A DNA stretch of 61,225 nucleotides from B1 sp964355075 (GCA_964355075.1 CAYHCF010000020.1:1-61225); one strand, 5' to 3'. Counted from the stretch's first letter, positions 18,501 to 28,199 are shown. Translations and numbers: made by a program. The notes: generated from the letters alone by a model not told the origin.

Positions 18501-19733
18501 ATGGCTAAAAAGAAAGAAGACTGTTGTTCGTTTTGTGGAAAATCCCGAAATGAGGTAACCTATCTCATATCAGGTATCCACGCATTGATTTGCGAAAGCT
18601 GTATTGGGCAGGCATTCAGAATAATAAGCGAAGACCAGGATGGTACAGCTAAAAATCAGGATGAGGTAATTCTGAAATTTTTAAAACCGGTTGAAATTAA
18701 AAAACATCTCGATCAATTTGTAATTGGTCAGGATGATGCCAAAAAAGTATTAAGTGTGGCAGTATATAATCACTTCAAACGTATTTTATTAAAAGGGGCT
18801 AATGATGATGTTGAGCTGGAAAAATCAAATATTCTTTTAATCGGAGAAACAGGTACCGGAAAAACTTTGTTGGCTAAAACACTTGCAAAAATTCTACAAG
18901 TACCCTTTTGCATTGCCGATGCCACCGTTTTAACCGAGGCGGGTTATGTTGGCGAAGATGTTGAGAGTGTCCTGAGCCGTTTGCTCCAGGTGGCGAATTA
19001 TAATGTTGCCGCAGCCGAACGGGGTATTGTTTATATCGATGAAATTGATAAAATTAGTCGTAAAAGTGATAACCCCAGTATTACCCGGGATGTCAGCGGG
19101 GAGGGCGTTCAACAGGCTTTGTTAAAAATTCTGGAAGGAACGGTTGCCAATGTTCCTCCCCAGGGTGGAAGAAAGCATCCGGAACAGAAAATGATTCAGA
19201 TAAATACTGAAAATATCTTATTTATCTGCGGTGGGGCTTTTGAAGGTATCGATAAAATGATAGCCCGTAGATTACAAACACAGGCTATTGGTTTTAAAAA
19301 CAAGGATACTACATCAAAGCAGAATGAAAATAATATGCTTCAGTTCGTTTCTCCGGCCGATTTAAGAAGTTATGGTTTAATACCGGAAATTATAGGACGT
19401 ATCCCCGTTTTATGTCATCTGGATCCCTTAGATAAAACTGCTTTAAAACGTATATTGATTGAACCCAAAAATGCTTTGATTAAGCAATATATTCACCTTT
19501 TTTCTTTAGAAGATATTACCCTTTCTTTTACGGATGAAGTGATAGATATGATTGTGGAAACGGCTTTTGAACTTAAACTGGGAGCACGGGGCTTACGAAG
19601 TATTTGCGAATCAATTATGATCGATTATATGTATGACTCTCCGGGACAAGCCATTAAAAAATTGTCAATTACTTCTCTGGAAGCCAATGCTAAAATTGAA
19701 CAATTAAAGTTAAAGAATTATAAAGCAGCCTGA
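18501..19733 (+). CDS. clpX: Clp protease ATP-binding subunit ClpX
   Basis: An AAA+ unfoldase that feeds ClpP. The N-terminal zinc domain has C9, C12, C31 and C34 (CSFCGKS and LICESC). Walker A is GETGTGKT near residue 115, the pore loop is GYVGEDVE, Walker B is IVYIDEIDKI, and sensor-2 ELKLGARGLRS is near the C-terminus. At 410 residues it has normal length. It sits directly after clpP in the usual order, probably on the same transcript. Confidence 0.97.
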   Translation: MAKKKEDCCSFCGKSRNEVTYLISGIHALICESCIGQAFRIISEDQDGTAKNQDEVILKFLKPVEIKKHLDQFVIGQDDAKKVLSVAVYNHFKRILLKGANDDVELEKSNILLIGETGTGKTLLAKTLAKILQVPFCIADATVLTEAGYVGEDVESVLSRLLQVANYNVAAAERGIVYIDEIDKISRKSDNPSITRDVSGEGVQQALLKILEGTVANVPPQGGRKHPEQKMIQINTENILFICGGAFEGIDKMIARRLQTQAIGFKNKDTTSKQNENNMLQFVSPADLRSYGLIPEIIGRIPVLCHLDPLDKTALKRILIEPKNALIKQYIHLFSLEDITLSFTDEVIDMIVETAFELKLGARGLRSICESIMIDYMYDSPGQAIKKLSITSLEANAKIEQLKLKNYKAA

Positions 19734-19762
19734 GCAGGTACCGGTATTCAAATAAAGCCCCT

Positions 19763-20800
19763 CTAAACGTATTGCTCTTTCTTCTTCAGCAGATGCAATA
19801 AGGATGCTTTCAAAAGTTCTCCCATGTTGTGCGCTCTTAAAAATCTTTTACTCTGGTAGTATTCTGCTAACTCAATCCGCAATGAAATGATATTTGCCAA
19901 TGGAGAAATTTCATCCTTGCACATTGCATCCAGCAAATTCTGAATGGGCCACCTTGCTGCTTTCATCCGGGCCACCATCAGAGATCTCTCTTCCCGCTGA
20001 TATTGGTTTATACTTTCAGGTTTAATAAATTGCTGAACCAGATCCAGAAATGCCTTGTTCTGCTTATAAAACTGCGGTAAATAAATATTTTTTCTCCCCT
20101 CGTATGATTGTTGATCAAAATCCATTGCCCGGATACGATAATTGGTTTCATCGAAATCCGGTGTAATTTGAACCACAAAATTACTGGAATGCATATCGCC
20201 TAATAGTCGCACCAGGCAGCGCTCATTGAATTTAACAAATTCTTTGGCAATGCGGGTGCCGTTAAAGTTATTTCCACTCACATAGGTTTTGATAAATTCA
20301 TCTCCCGGAATTCCTGCAATATGCTCCTCTATCAGGGTGTTTCCACTTACCAGATAGCTAATTCGGTTCGGCGATAAAAGGTGTTCCAGCTCTAATCCAA
20401 ATATGCGTGAAGCATCCGCATTTTTAATATAGAAATAATCGAAATTATCATTCATTTTGTTGATGATACGGATGCGAAAAGGAAGGGTATTCCCGTACAA
20501 ACACATATCTATTCGCTCAACCGCCAAATGATCAATGGCATGGATATCGCCTCCTATTTTTAAAAGCGCATATAGTTTCAATAAACTATGGTGAATTTGC
20601 GCCATCTCATCAGGGTTATAGATACAGATTTCCCAAAGCGTGTCTTTCCCTTTTTTATCGTAAAGCGCTACACTTTCCTTAATATTTTTCAGATCCGAAT
20701 AATGAATGGGAATCTTACTTTCACGACCATACTTTCGCAAGTAAAGTTTTAATTGTGAACCAATTTTGTAAATATTTTTCTTCTTGCTGATATGTGGCAT
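19763..20800 (-). CDS. uncharacterised protein with protein-kinase-like motifs
   Basis: A 345-residue soluble protein of no family I can name. Motifs appear in kinase order: K126 in YFYIKNADASRIF, E137/E139 in GLELEHLL, a hinge-like LIEEHIAG at 156-163, a catalytic-loop-like LLGDMHSSNFVV (D202, N207), and a DFG-like MDFDQ (D227-F228-D229). This resembles the atypical kinase/aminoglycoside phosphotransferase fold with a D-x-H-x-x-N loop. Activity and substrate are unknown. It is convergent with clpX and lies downstream of the C25-like gene. The ATG at 20800 gives a basic N-terminus with no signal peptide, so it is cytoplasmic. Confidence 0.75.
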   Translation of the reverse strand: MPHISKKKNIYKIGSQLKLYLRKYGRESKIPIHYSDLKNIKESVALYDKKGKDTLWEICIYNPDEMAQIHHSLLKLYALLKIGGDIHAIDHLAVERIDMCLYGNTLPFRIRIINKMNDNFDYFYIKNADASRIFGLELEHLLSPNRISYLVSGNTLIEEHIAGIPGDEFIKTYVSGNNFNGTRIAKEFVKFNERCLVRLLGDMHSSNFVVQITPDFDETNYRIRAMDFDQQSYEGRKNIYLPQFYKQNKAFLDLVQQFIKPESINQYQREERSLMVARMKAARWPIQNLLDAMCKDEISPLANIISLRIELAEYYQSKRFLRAHNMGELLKASLLHLLKKKEQYV

Positions 20801-20860
20801 CTGGCATTTGAAAATCGCACAAATGAAATCGTTCTCTTCTGCACGTTCTCGGTATTAATA

Positions 20861-22855
20861 TTAATTTGACAAGACAAGTTTTTTTACAAATTGTTTCCCG
20901 TCGATATGTCCGGTTAAAAAGTAAATTCCGGACGTAAATCCATCGAGGTTTATTTGAATATTCTTATCCATTGAAAGCTTGTTGTTATTTAATTGAATAA
21001 TGGTTTTCCCATTTAAATCAGATACAAACAAATCTTCAGGTTGCTCCTGCTCATCCCCAAAATGAATTGTAAACACAGAACCCGAAGGATTTGGGAATAC
21101 ACTTATTTTTAAATCAAAATGATTTCCTGATTCCAGCCCATTTACATGAACAACCGTTGCGAATGAGGCTCCACTTATATTATAATAAGAACCCGAAGCA
21201 GTGGTCTCGAGTTTTACAGCTTTCACAGCATATTTATAGGTGCCCGAAAAATAGTTTTTCGAATCGGTGAAAAAAGTGTCGGTAATAATCTGACCATTCA
21301 CTTTTATATAGTGATTTACCGAATCCAACTTATAAATATGATAACCATCTTTTGTTCCGGTTGATGGCGACCAGTTTAATTGAACCAGTTTATTTGTACT
21401 CACAGCTTTTAGCTGAGTTGGGGCATTTATATTATTCTGTCGCAAAGTTGGATCACCCATTAATGCGATATGAACCGAGTTGTATGATGCATTGAAGTTT
21501 CCATTATAATATAAATTTATATTGTTTTGAGTCAACCGCGTACCATAACCTATATTCATGCCCAAGCCCATATGATGTACATACCATTTTGGAATCCCGC
21601 CCCAGAAACACGCCAGTGAGGAGGTAGCTAACGGGGCTCTCAACAAATTGTTTTTGCTATCCCAATCCCCGAAAAAACTGCCCGCCAGAATCGTAAAAAT
21701 ATTGGAGAAGGAATCGTTGTTAAAATTAGCCGTAACGCCAATCCCATTGCACGAAGAATAGGATCCGGCACCACAACCATAGCTCCATAAATAATTTCCT
21801 CTTTTTTGAGAGAAAATATAATCGCGGTTAGTGAAAATGCTATCTTTCGTAATTAGGGCTGAAAAATTCCCATATCCGGTTGAAGATAAATTTAGACTTG
21901 TAAAATTATCATCAATCAAGGCCCTTTCAGTTGAGATTGTTAAACCATTTCTCCAATTGTGATTTCGGTTCAGGTAATTCTTTAATAATAAAGTATCACT
22001 TTTGGTAAAAGTCGGCATATCATAAAAATCAACCCTGCCAACCTCCAAAGCAACCTTATCCGGTAATTTGGTTAAATCAAATTTTCCATCACCGGGTACA
22101 TTATGATTTCTCGGGGAGGACCCTGTTGTGCAATTCACACCTGCATCCGGCCATACGGCATCCATTTCGCCATAAAATACATCAGCCGGCCAGGCACCGG
22201 TATGGTTTCCGCTTCCCTCAACGTGTCCATCAGGTGGTGGAGCATCACCGCTTGAAGAGAAGTATCCGGAGTAGGGTACCGGAACATGGCCAATTATAAA
22301 TACTGACCTCAATTTATACTTTGATGAAACATAAATGGTTTTTATAGACTCCCTGATAAGGGTCGTGGTTTGGGTTCTTCCGGCATAAATTATATATATA
22401 GTCCAACCTTCATTTTCAAGATCCGTTTTCAGTCTCTGAATTTCGGAGGCTAACGGAACCTTATAATTACTGTCAATCAGCAATATGATCTGGTCAAAAT
22501 CCAAGGGTTCTTTAAGTTTGTTCCCTGCATAAATATTCCCCAATGCAGTGGATGAAGTTCCAACCACTTTTTCAAAAGTATATTCCGCCGAATTTCCCTC
22601 CAAAACGGTTGAATCAAAAAAACTGGAAGCCGTACTTGGCAGTGTTTTGTAAGGGGAGCCCCAATCCTCAATGTTCAAATCGGTTCTTTTATAAATTTTA
22701 AAACTTCCGGAAAATGTTTCTGCAGGCCAGCTTAATAATACTCCGCCACCACTTATTGCTTTGGCACTTACCATAATGGTTTGCGTTTTCCCAACCTGGC
22801 AAAAAACGCTACCAGCATAAAGGAGACTTGTAATAAATAGAATTGTCCTTTTCAT
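20861..22855 (-). CDS. T9SS cargo with gingipain-like (C25-type) domain, catalytic residues apparently lost
   Basis: A 664-residue secreted protein with signal peptide MKRTILFITSLLYAGSVFC and a fibronectin-like stretch at about 25-95. A C25-like region spans about 120-480: an IILLIDSNY strand, VFIIGHVPVPYSG, the PADVFYGEMDAVW metal-type loop, VALEVGRVDF, and the terminal HIALMGDPTLR. Where gingipains have GHG with the catalytic His, this protein reads GCG (360-362), and where they have the catalytic Cys it reads AGSFFGDWD (391-399). A fibronectin III-like module (about 480-560) and a type-A sorting domain (VFPNPSGSVF, DLNGKT, SGIYFLTG) follow. It is probably a non-peptidase binding protein. 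Confidence 0.8.
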   Translation of the reverse strand: MKRTILFITSLLYAGSVFCQVGKTQTIMVSAKAISGGGVLLSWPAETFSGSFKIYKRTDLNIEDWGSPYKTLPSTASSFFDSTVLEGNSAEYTFEKVVGTSSTALGNIYAGNKLKEPLDFDQIILLIDSNYKVPLASEIQRLKTDLENEGWTIYIIYAGRTQTTTLIRESIKTIYVSSKYKLRSVFIIGHVPVPYSGYFSSSGDAPPPDGHVEGSGNHTGAWPADVFYGEMDAVWPDAGVNCTTGSSPRNHNVPGDGKFDLTKLPDKVALEVGRVDFYDMPTFTKSDTLLLKNYLNRNHNWRNGLTISTERALIDDNFTSLNLSSTGYGNFSALITKDSIFTNRDYIFSQKRGNYLWSYGCGAGSYSSCNGIGVTANFNNDSFSNIFTILAGSFFGDWDSKNNLLRAPLATSSLACFWGGIPKWYVHHMGLGMNIGYGTRLTQNNINLYYNGNFNASYNSVHIALMGDPTLRQNNINAPTQLKAVSTNKLVQLNWSPSTGTKDGYHIYKLDSVNHYIKVNGQIITDTFFTDSKNYFSGTYKYAVKAVKLETTASGSYYNISGASFATVVHVNGLESGNHFDLKISVFPNPSGSVFTIHFGDEQEQPEDLFVSDLNGKTIIQLNNNKLSMDKNIQINLDGFTSGIYFLTGHIDGKQFVKKLVLSN

Positions 22856-22997
22856 CCTTTTATAATTAATAAGAAATTTTTATCTGAACTATTGTCCTTC
22901 AAAATTTTAATCGAATTTACAATTTTTTGAAGGAATAAAATCAGGCAAATGCTAAAAAAAGTTAAAAAAGTTTCAGAAAAATGTATTTTGCATCCTG

Positions 22998-24410
22998 ATG
23001 GAGTTTAAATTAAATGATCTTAAGGTAACTAAGGCATGGGCAATGTATGACTGGGCAAACTCAGTTTTTTCCCTTACCATAGCCGCTGCTATTTTCCCTC
23101 CGTATTTTGAAAGTGTCAGTAAAACCGCCTCCCTGGCTCAGGGAAATTATACTCATGGAGTATATTTTCTTAACTTTTTTGGATTCAAAATTGTTAATAC
23201 AGCTTTGTACAGCTATGCGCTGTCACTAAGTTTTTTATTAGTAGCATTAATAAATCCTATTTTATCCGGTATTGCGGATGTGAAAGGGAATAAAAAAGCA
23301 TTCATGAAGTTTTTTTGTTATTTGGGTTCATCGGCTTGCGTGCTTATGTATTTTTTCGAATCAAATACTATTTATTTGGGCATTGGGTTATTTGTTGTGA
23401 GCCTGTTAGGTTTTGCAGGAAGTATTGTCTTTTACAATGCCTTTTTGCCTGAAATTGCCTCAGAAGATCAGTTCGATAAGTTGAGTGCCCGTGGCTTTTC
23501 TATGGGATATTTCGGAAGCGTTATATTATTATTGGCAAATCTTTATTTAATCATGAATCCGGAAGTCTTTTTCAATTTTCGATCAAAAGCCGCTGAATTG
23601 ATGATTGCCAACAAGACCTTGCTGGAGGCTGATGCATTGATTCAGACAAAACAATATTATACAAGTCTTGCCAGCAGAATTAGTTTTGTGAGTGTTGGTT
23701 TGTGGTGGGCTGGTTTCGCACAGATTACTTTTAGAAATGTTCCGGAAAAGAAGCGCGTTGGAAACCATTTCGAAGGCAATATTTTAGTTAAGGGGTTCAA
23801 TGAATTAAAAAATGTTTATCTTGTAATTAATAAACCTGAAAACCACATTATTAAAAGATATTTAGCAGGATTTTTCTTCACAAGCATGGGTGTTCAAACC
23901 GTCATGTATGTGGCAAGTCTTTTCGGTTCACAGGAACTTCATATGCCTACAGGTAAATTGATTGTTACCATATTAATCATTCAAATAATTGCTATCCTTG
24001 GAGCATGGTCATTTTCGCGTATTTCAGGTTTAATCGGAAATATCTATACGCTTGTAATCATGTTATTTATTTGGATAGGGATTGCTACAGCTGCTTATTT
24101 TGTAAAAACGCATAATGAATTTTATATTCTGGCAGCCATTGTAGGAATTGTAATGGGAGGTATTCAATCTATGTGCAGGAGTACTTTTGCAAAGCTGATT
24201 CCTAAGGGAGCTAAAGATAACGCCTCGTATTTTAGCTTTTACGATGTGACCGAAAAAATTGCCATCGTTTTAGGAACTTTCGTATATGGTTTCCTGATAC
24301 ATATTACTGAAAATATGCGAACATCGGTATTGGTGTTAATTGTGTTTTTTGTATTTGCTTTGTATTTTATTTTACGTATCAAAAATTTTAAAGAAGTATA
24401 TCGTTCATGA
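22998..24410 (+). CDS. UMF1/Atg22-type MFS transporter
   Basis: A 470-residue inner-membrane permease with about twelve hydrophobic segments. The N-terminal signature KAWAMYDWANSVFSLTIAAAIFPPYF and the GIADVKGNKKAFM loop after helix 2 are typical of the UMF1 family, relatives of the yeast vacuolar amino-acid effluxer Atg22. The bacterial substrate is unknown. The last four bases overlap the ATG of the LutA-like gene (ATGA), so the two are translationally coupled and probably share a pathway. Confidence 0.9.
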   Translation: MEFKLNDLKVTKAWAMYDWANSVFSLTIAAAIFPPYFESVSKTASLAQGNYTHGVYFLNFFGFKIVNTALYSYALSLSFLLVALINPILSGIADVKGNKKAFMKFFCYLGSSACVLMYFFESNTIYLGIGLFVVSLLGFAGSIVFYNAFLPEIASEDQFDKLSARGFSMGYFGSVILLLANLYLIMNPEVFFNFRSKAAELMIANKTLLEADALIQTKQYYTSLASRISFVSVGLWWAGFAQITFRNVPEKKRVGNHFEGNILVKGFNELKNVYLVINKPENHIIKRYLAGFFFTSMGVQTVMYVASLFGSQELHMPTGKLIVTILIIQIIAILGAWSFSRISGLIGNIYTLVIMLFIWIGIATAAYFVKTHNEFYILAAIVGIVMGGIQSMCRSTFAKLIPKGAKDNASYFSFYDVTEKIAIVLGTFVYGFLIHITENMRTSVLVLIVFFVFALYFILRIKNFKEVYRS

Positions 24411-25126
24411 AGGTTGATATTTTTATTCCATGTTTTGTTGATCAGTTTAATCCTGATACCGCCTTTAATATGATTAAGGTTCTCGAAAAAGCAGGTTGTA
24501 AGGTTACTTATAATGTTGAACAAACCTGCTGTGGCTTACCTGCTTTTGATGCAGGGCATTGGGAAGAAGCCAGAGAAGTGGGTGAAAAATTATTAAAAGA
24601 AGTTTCATTAGATAAAACCCTTGTATGCGGCGCCACTTGCTGCACAGCTATGATCAGAAACTCCTATGATTTGCTTTTTCAGAACTCCAGCTACCACAAT
24701 AAATACAGACAACTCCAGAAAAAAAGCTTTGAACTCAGTGAGTTTCTGGTTGATGTGATGAAAGTGGAGAACCTGGGGGCAAAACTGAATGCGAAAGTTG
24801 TTTATCTGGATTCCTGCCAGGCCTTGAATCACTGCCATATAAAAGACCAGCCGCGTATTTTATTACGTCAGGTAGAAGGTTTGAAATTGTTGGAAATGGA
24901 TCATCCTGAAGAATGTTGTGGATTTGGTGGCCATTTTGCCATAAATTTTGAATCCCTTTCCGTTCAAATGGCCGAACAAAAAATAGAAAATGTTTTGAAA
25001 ACAGGAGCCCAAATTATTGTCTCTACCGACCTCACCTGTTTGATGCATTTAGATGGATTTATTAAAAAACAAAATATTGATTTAAAAATCATGCACCTTG
25101 CCGATGTATTAGCCAGTGGGTTATAG
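24407..25126 (+). CDS. LutA-like (Fe-S)-binding oxidoreductase subunit
   Basis: A 239-residue protein with two CCG-type cysteine modules: CxxD near the N-terminus (IPCFVDQFNPD), TCCGLPAFDAG, then YLDSCQALNH, KDQPRILLRQVEGL, and ECCGFGGHFAINFESLSVQM. This is the LutA/YkgE layout, a subunit of the L-lactate (or glycolate-type) oxidation complex. LutB and LutC are not nearby. Extra cysteines occur in VCGATCCTAM, where LutA usually has SGSC. It overlaps the permease gene by four bases. Confidence 0.85.
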   Translation: MKVDIFIPCFVDQFNPDTAFNMIKVLEKAGCKVTYNVEQTCCGLPAFDAGHWEEAREVGEKLLKEVSLDKTLVCGATCCTAMIRNSYDLLFQNSSYHNKYRQLQKKSFELSEFLVDVMKVENLGAKLNAKVVYLDSCQALNHCHIKDQPRILLRQVEGLKLLEMDHPEECCGFGGHFAINFESLSVQMAEQKIENVLKTGAQIIVSTDLTCLMHLDGFIKKQNIDLKIMHLADVLASGL

Positions 25127-25145
25127 GATTTTGTTAAATTGAAAA

Positions 25146-25172
25146 TTAGTATATGGTTAAATTATATACTAA
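25146..25172. repeat. perfect 9-bp inverted repeat
   Basis: TTAGTATAT and ATATACTAA separated by nine bases. It lies 19 bases after the LutA-like stop, before the SPFH gene. A weak AT-rich hairpin or an operator is possible. Confidence 0.5.
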
Positions 25173-25234
25173 AAATTAAAATTAATATACACCATTTACA
25201 TAATTAGATTACCTTTACCTGAAATTATATAATT

Positions 25235-26134
25235 ATGTTTTTATTATTGTTAGGTATTGTTGCATTTGTTGCAGCTTTTGTTATCAGTAAAAATGCTGAG
25301 ACAGCTAAATTTTCAAGCCCTTTGCGGGTTATGGGTATTGTGTTTTTCTTAGCAGGTGTTTCTACTTCCTGCTTTAAACAGATTGATGCCGGACATGTTG
25401 GCGTAAAAAGTTTGTTTGGTAAAGTGCAGGATGATGTGCTGGAAAGTGGATTGAACTTTATTAACCCGCTGGTAGATGTTTTTGAACTGGATGTGAAAAC
25501 CCAGAATTATACCATGAGCGGTGTGCACGACGAAGGAGATAAGGGAGGAGATGATGCTATTCGGGTATTGACTGCGGATGGCCTTGAAGTTACAATCGAT
25601 TTGACTGTTTTATACCGGGTAGTAGATGATCAGGCTCCTAGACTGATACGGGAAGTGGGAAGGGATTACAAAGATAAAATCGTTCGCCCCATTACACGAA
25701 CAAAAATTCGCGATAACGCGGTTTATTACGATGCTGTTGCATTATACTCTTCAAAAAGGGATACTTTTCAAATGAGGATCTATAGCAGCATTGAAGGCGA
25801 CTTTAAAAAACGTGGGTTAATCCTGGAACAACTATTGATCAGGAATATTACTTTGCCTGCATCTGTAAAAGCAAGCATTGAATCGAAGATTAATGCCGAA
25901 CAGGAAGCCCAGAAAATGCAATTTGTTTTGCAGAAAGAAAGGCAGGAGGCCGACCGTAAAAGAGTGGAAGCACAGGGTATTGCCGATTATCAAAAAATTA
26001 TTTCCAGTGGCCTTGGGGATAAACAACTCCAGTATGAGTCCATTAAAGCTAACCTCGAATTAGCCAAATCCAATAACGCCAAAATTATTATTCTGGGTAA
26101 AGGTAATAGCCCCCTGATTATTGACGGGAAGTAA
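25235..26134 (+). CDS. SPFH/prohibitin-family membrane protein
   Basis: A 299-residue protein with two hydrophobic stretches near the N-terminus (about 2-18 and 30-46), then the SPFH domain beginning KQIDAGHVGVKSLFGKVQDDVLESGLNFINP (prohibitin-like). A charged coiled-coil region (about 215-265, rich in E, K, Q and R) follows, with a short C-terminal IIILGKGNSPLIID typical of bacterial prohibitin homologues. Such proteins form large membrane-bound rings linked to FtsH-type proteolysis or lipid microdomains. The gene stands alone after a 108-base AT-rich gap. Confidence 0.88.
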   Translation: MFLLLLGIVAFVAAFVISKNAETAKFSSPLRVMGIVFFLAGVSTSCFKQIDAGHVGVKSLFGKVQDDVLESGLNFINPLVDVFELDVKTQNYTMSGVHDEGDKGGDDAIRVLTADGLEVTIDLTVLYRVVDDQAPRLIREVGRDYKDKIVRPITRTKIRDNAVYYDAVALYSSKRDTFQMRIYSSIEGDFKKRGLILEQLLIRNITLPASVKASIESKINAEQEAQKMQFVLQKERQEADRKRVEAQGIADYQKIISSGLGDKQLQYESIKANLELAKSNNAKIIILGKGNSPLIIDGK

Positions 26135-26239
26135 ACTATAAGAAATTGAAAATTAAGAGAATTTCAATTTTATTAATCTTTGTTTCTTAGTTTCTTTGTA
26201 GCCTAAAAACCTTTTTAAACTAACACCTTATAAGTTTTT

Positions 26240-27292
26240 ATGAATTTTACCAAATCACAACTTTCTGATTTTGTATTTTCAGTTTTTATAAAATGTGGCA
26301 TGCCGGATGCTGATGCGAAACTTGCCGCAGAGGTATTACTTTCTGCCGATTTGCGAGGAATTGATTCTCATGGGGTGGCTCGTTTAAGTGGTTATATCCG
26401 GTTATGGGAAGGCAAACGTGCCAATATGCGTGCTGAACCAAAAATAATTCATGAAACACCTTCTACTGCAACCTTGGATGCAGATGCCGGATTGGGATTG
26501 GTAGTGACACCCATGGCCATGCAAATTGCAATTGAGAAAGCGAAACAGGTTGGAACCGGCTGGGTAGCTATTCAAAATTCCAATCATTTCGGAATTGCCG
26601 CCTATCATGCCATGCTAGCTTTGCCATACGATATGATTGGGATCAGCATGACCAATGCAAGCCCATTGGTTGCACCAACTTATTCTAAAGAACGTATGTT
26701 GGGAACCAACCCGATTTGTATAGCTGTACCTGCGTTAAATCATCCACCCTTTATTCTGGATATGGCTACTTCATATGCTGCAAATGGGAAATTGGAAATA
26801 GCCCAAAGAGCCAATATTCCGATTCCCGAAGCTTGGGTTCAGACCGAAACGGGAGAAAGTAGCACCGATGCCAACGAATTGAAAAATGGTGGTTCCTTAT
26901 TGCCTCTGGGTGGGCATAAAGGCTATTGCCTTGGAGCTGCCGTTGATATTTTGAGTGCGGTGTTATCAGGGGCGAATTATGGTCCGTGGGTGCCGCCGTT
27001 TGTTACTTTTTTAAATCCATTAAATGATTTGCCCGGTAAAGGTATTGGTCATTTTGTGGGTGCCATGCGAATAGATGCTTTCAGACCTGCCTCAGAATTT
27101 AAACTGCACATGGATAATTGGATAGCACGTTTTAAACAAGCCAAAAGGGTCAATCCGGATCAGGAGGTTTTAATTCCGGGTGAACCTGAATTCAGAATTA
27201 CCGCAGATCGTGAAATGAATGGAATTCCTTTGAATGAAATGGTTGTGAAAGATCTGGAAACTTTGGCAAAAAAGTTGGATTTGATTTTATAA
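26240..27292 (+). CDS. Ldh/malate dehydrogenase-2 family NAD(P)H-dependent oxidoreductase
   Basis: A 350-residue cytoplasmic dehydrogenase of the family that includes ComC sulfolactate, ureidoglycolate and 2,3-diketogulonate reductases. Conserved features are LLSADLRGIDSHGVARL near the N-terminus, NSNHFGIAAYHAM, GISMTNASPLVAP, LGTNPICIAVPA and GGHKGYCLGAAVDILSA. The substrate cannot be chosen from sequence; a 2-hydroxy acid such as malate or lactate is likely. Its end overlaps the convergent corA end by six bases. Confidence 0.9.
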   Translation: MNFTKSQLSDFVFSVFIKCGMPDADAKLAAEVLLSADLRGIDSHGVARLSGYIRLWEGKRANMRAEPKIIHETPSTATLDADAGLGLVVTPMAMQIAIEKAKQVGTGWVAIQNSNHFGIAAYHAMLALPYDMIGISMTNASPLVAPTYSKERMLGTNPICIAVPALNHPPFILDMATSYAANGKLEIAQRANIPIPEAWVQTETGESSTDANELKNGGSLLPLGGHKGYCLGAAVDILSAVLSGANYGPWVPPFVTFLNPLNDLPGKGIGHFVGAMRIDAFRPASEFKLHMDNWIARFKQAKRVNPDQEVLIPGEPEFRITADREMNGIPLNEMVVKDLETLAKKLDLIL

Positions 27293-28186
27293 CCACCCTT
27301 TTCGTTTGAACCATTGAAAGATGACAACGGTTACCAAAAACATACCAAGCATTAATGCTGGATACCCGTATTGCATACTCAGTTCGGGCATATATTGAAA
27401 ATTCATTCCGTAAATTCCTACTATAAAAGTGAGGGGCAAAAAGAAAGCTGAAAAAACGGTTAGTATCCGCATTACCTCATTCGTTTTCTGAGAAGAAAGT
27501 GATATGTATAAATTCAATAAACTCGAAATACTATCATGCATTTCATCCGTAAAAGTTTCAATCCGTACATAGTAATCTTTCATGTCGTGGTATAATGAAT
27601 TGCGTTTATGGGTTTGAATGAGGGAATCAACTACGTTTTTACTTAAAACATTGAGTCGTTTAAACAGGTAAGTCCTTCTTTTGATATTGTATAGATTGAT
27701 CAATAAATCAGGGATTCTCTTTCTGCGAAATATTTTGGATTCATAAAATTCTATTTTTTTATCTATTTCTGATAAGGGGTCATTAAAACTTTCAAGAACA
27801 TTTTTGATTATTTTGCATACAATATCAAAAGGAAACTTAATACTTGGGTCATTGGCATATTTATTTCCCACATGTTCAATAACCTGAGCCTGGCTACGAT
27901 GAATGGTTAAAAGGAAGTGATTATTGAAAAAAATCGCAATTTTTCTTGTAAGTTGCTGAATATTATCAGCATCAGTGGTGCAATTTGGATCAAAAAAGCG
28001 AATGATGATAAAAGAATAGTCATCAAATGTTTCGAATTTTGGTAAATGTTCAGGCTGCAAACAATCTATGACTGCCGCCTGAGGTAAATTGTACTGATGA
28101 GCAATCGCTGTTAAATCCGTTTCAGTTGTGTTAAAAACATCAATCCATTCAAAAGAATATCCTTTATTTGTAAAATTTGTATGCAT
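27287..28186 (-). CDS. corA: CorA-family magnesium/divalent cation transporter
   Basis: A 299-residue inner-membrane channel. A long soluble alpha/beta domain precedes two C-terminal helices (about 238-258 and 273-291) with the signature YGMNFQYMPEL between them and a basic C-terminal WFKRKGWL. GMN is the Mg2+ selectivity motif. The ATG at 28186 is only 13 bases from the divergent start at 28200, so the promoter of each gene must overlap the other's coding start or leader. Confidence 0.9.
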   Translation of the reverse strand: MHTNFTNKGYSFEWIDVFNTTETDLTAIAHQYNLPQAAVIDCLQPEHLPKFETFDDYSFIIIRFFDPNCTTDADNIQQLTRKIAIFFNNHFLLTIHRSQAQVIEHVGNKYANDPSIKFPFDIVCKIIKNVLESFNDPLSEIDKKIEFYESKIFRRKRIPDLLINLYNIKRRTYLFKRLNVLSKNVVDSLIQTHKRNSLYHDMKDYYVRIETFTDEMHDSISSLLNLYISLSSQKTNEVMRILTVFSAFFLPLTFIVGIYGMNFQYMPELSMQYGYPALMLGMFLVTVVIFQWFKRKGWL

Positions 28187-28199
28187 AACCTTTAGATCA

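Noticed and set aside
28128..28199. Upstream start for the NodB-like protein
   Set aside because: It would overlap the start of corA and place 24 residues before a clear signal peptide.
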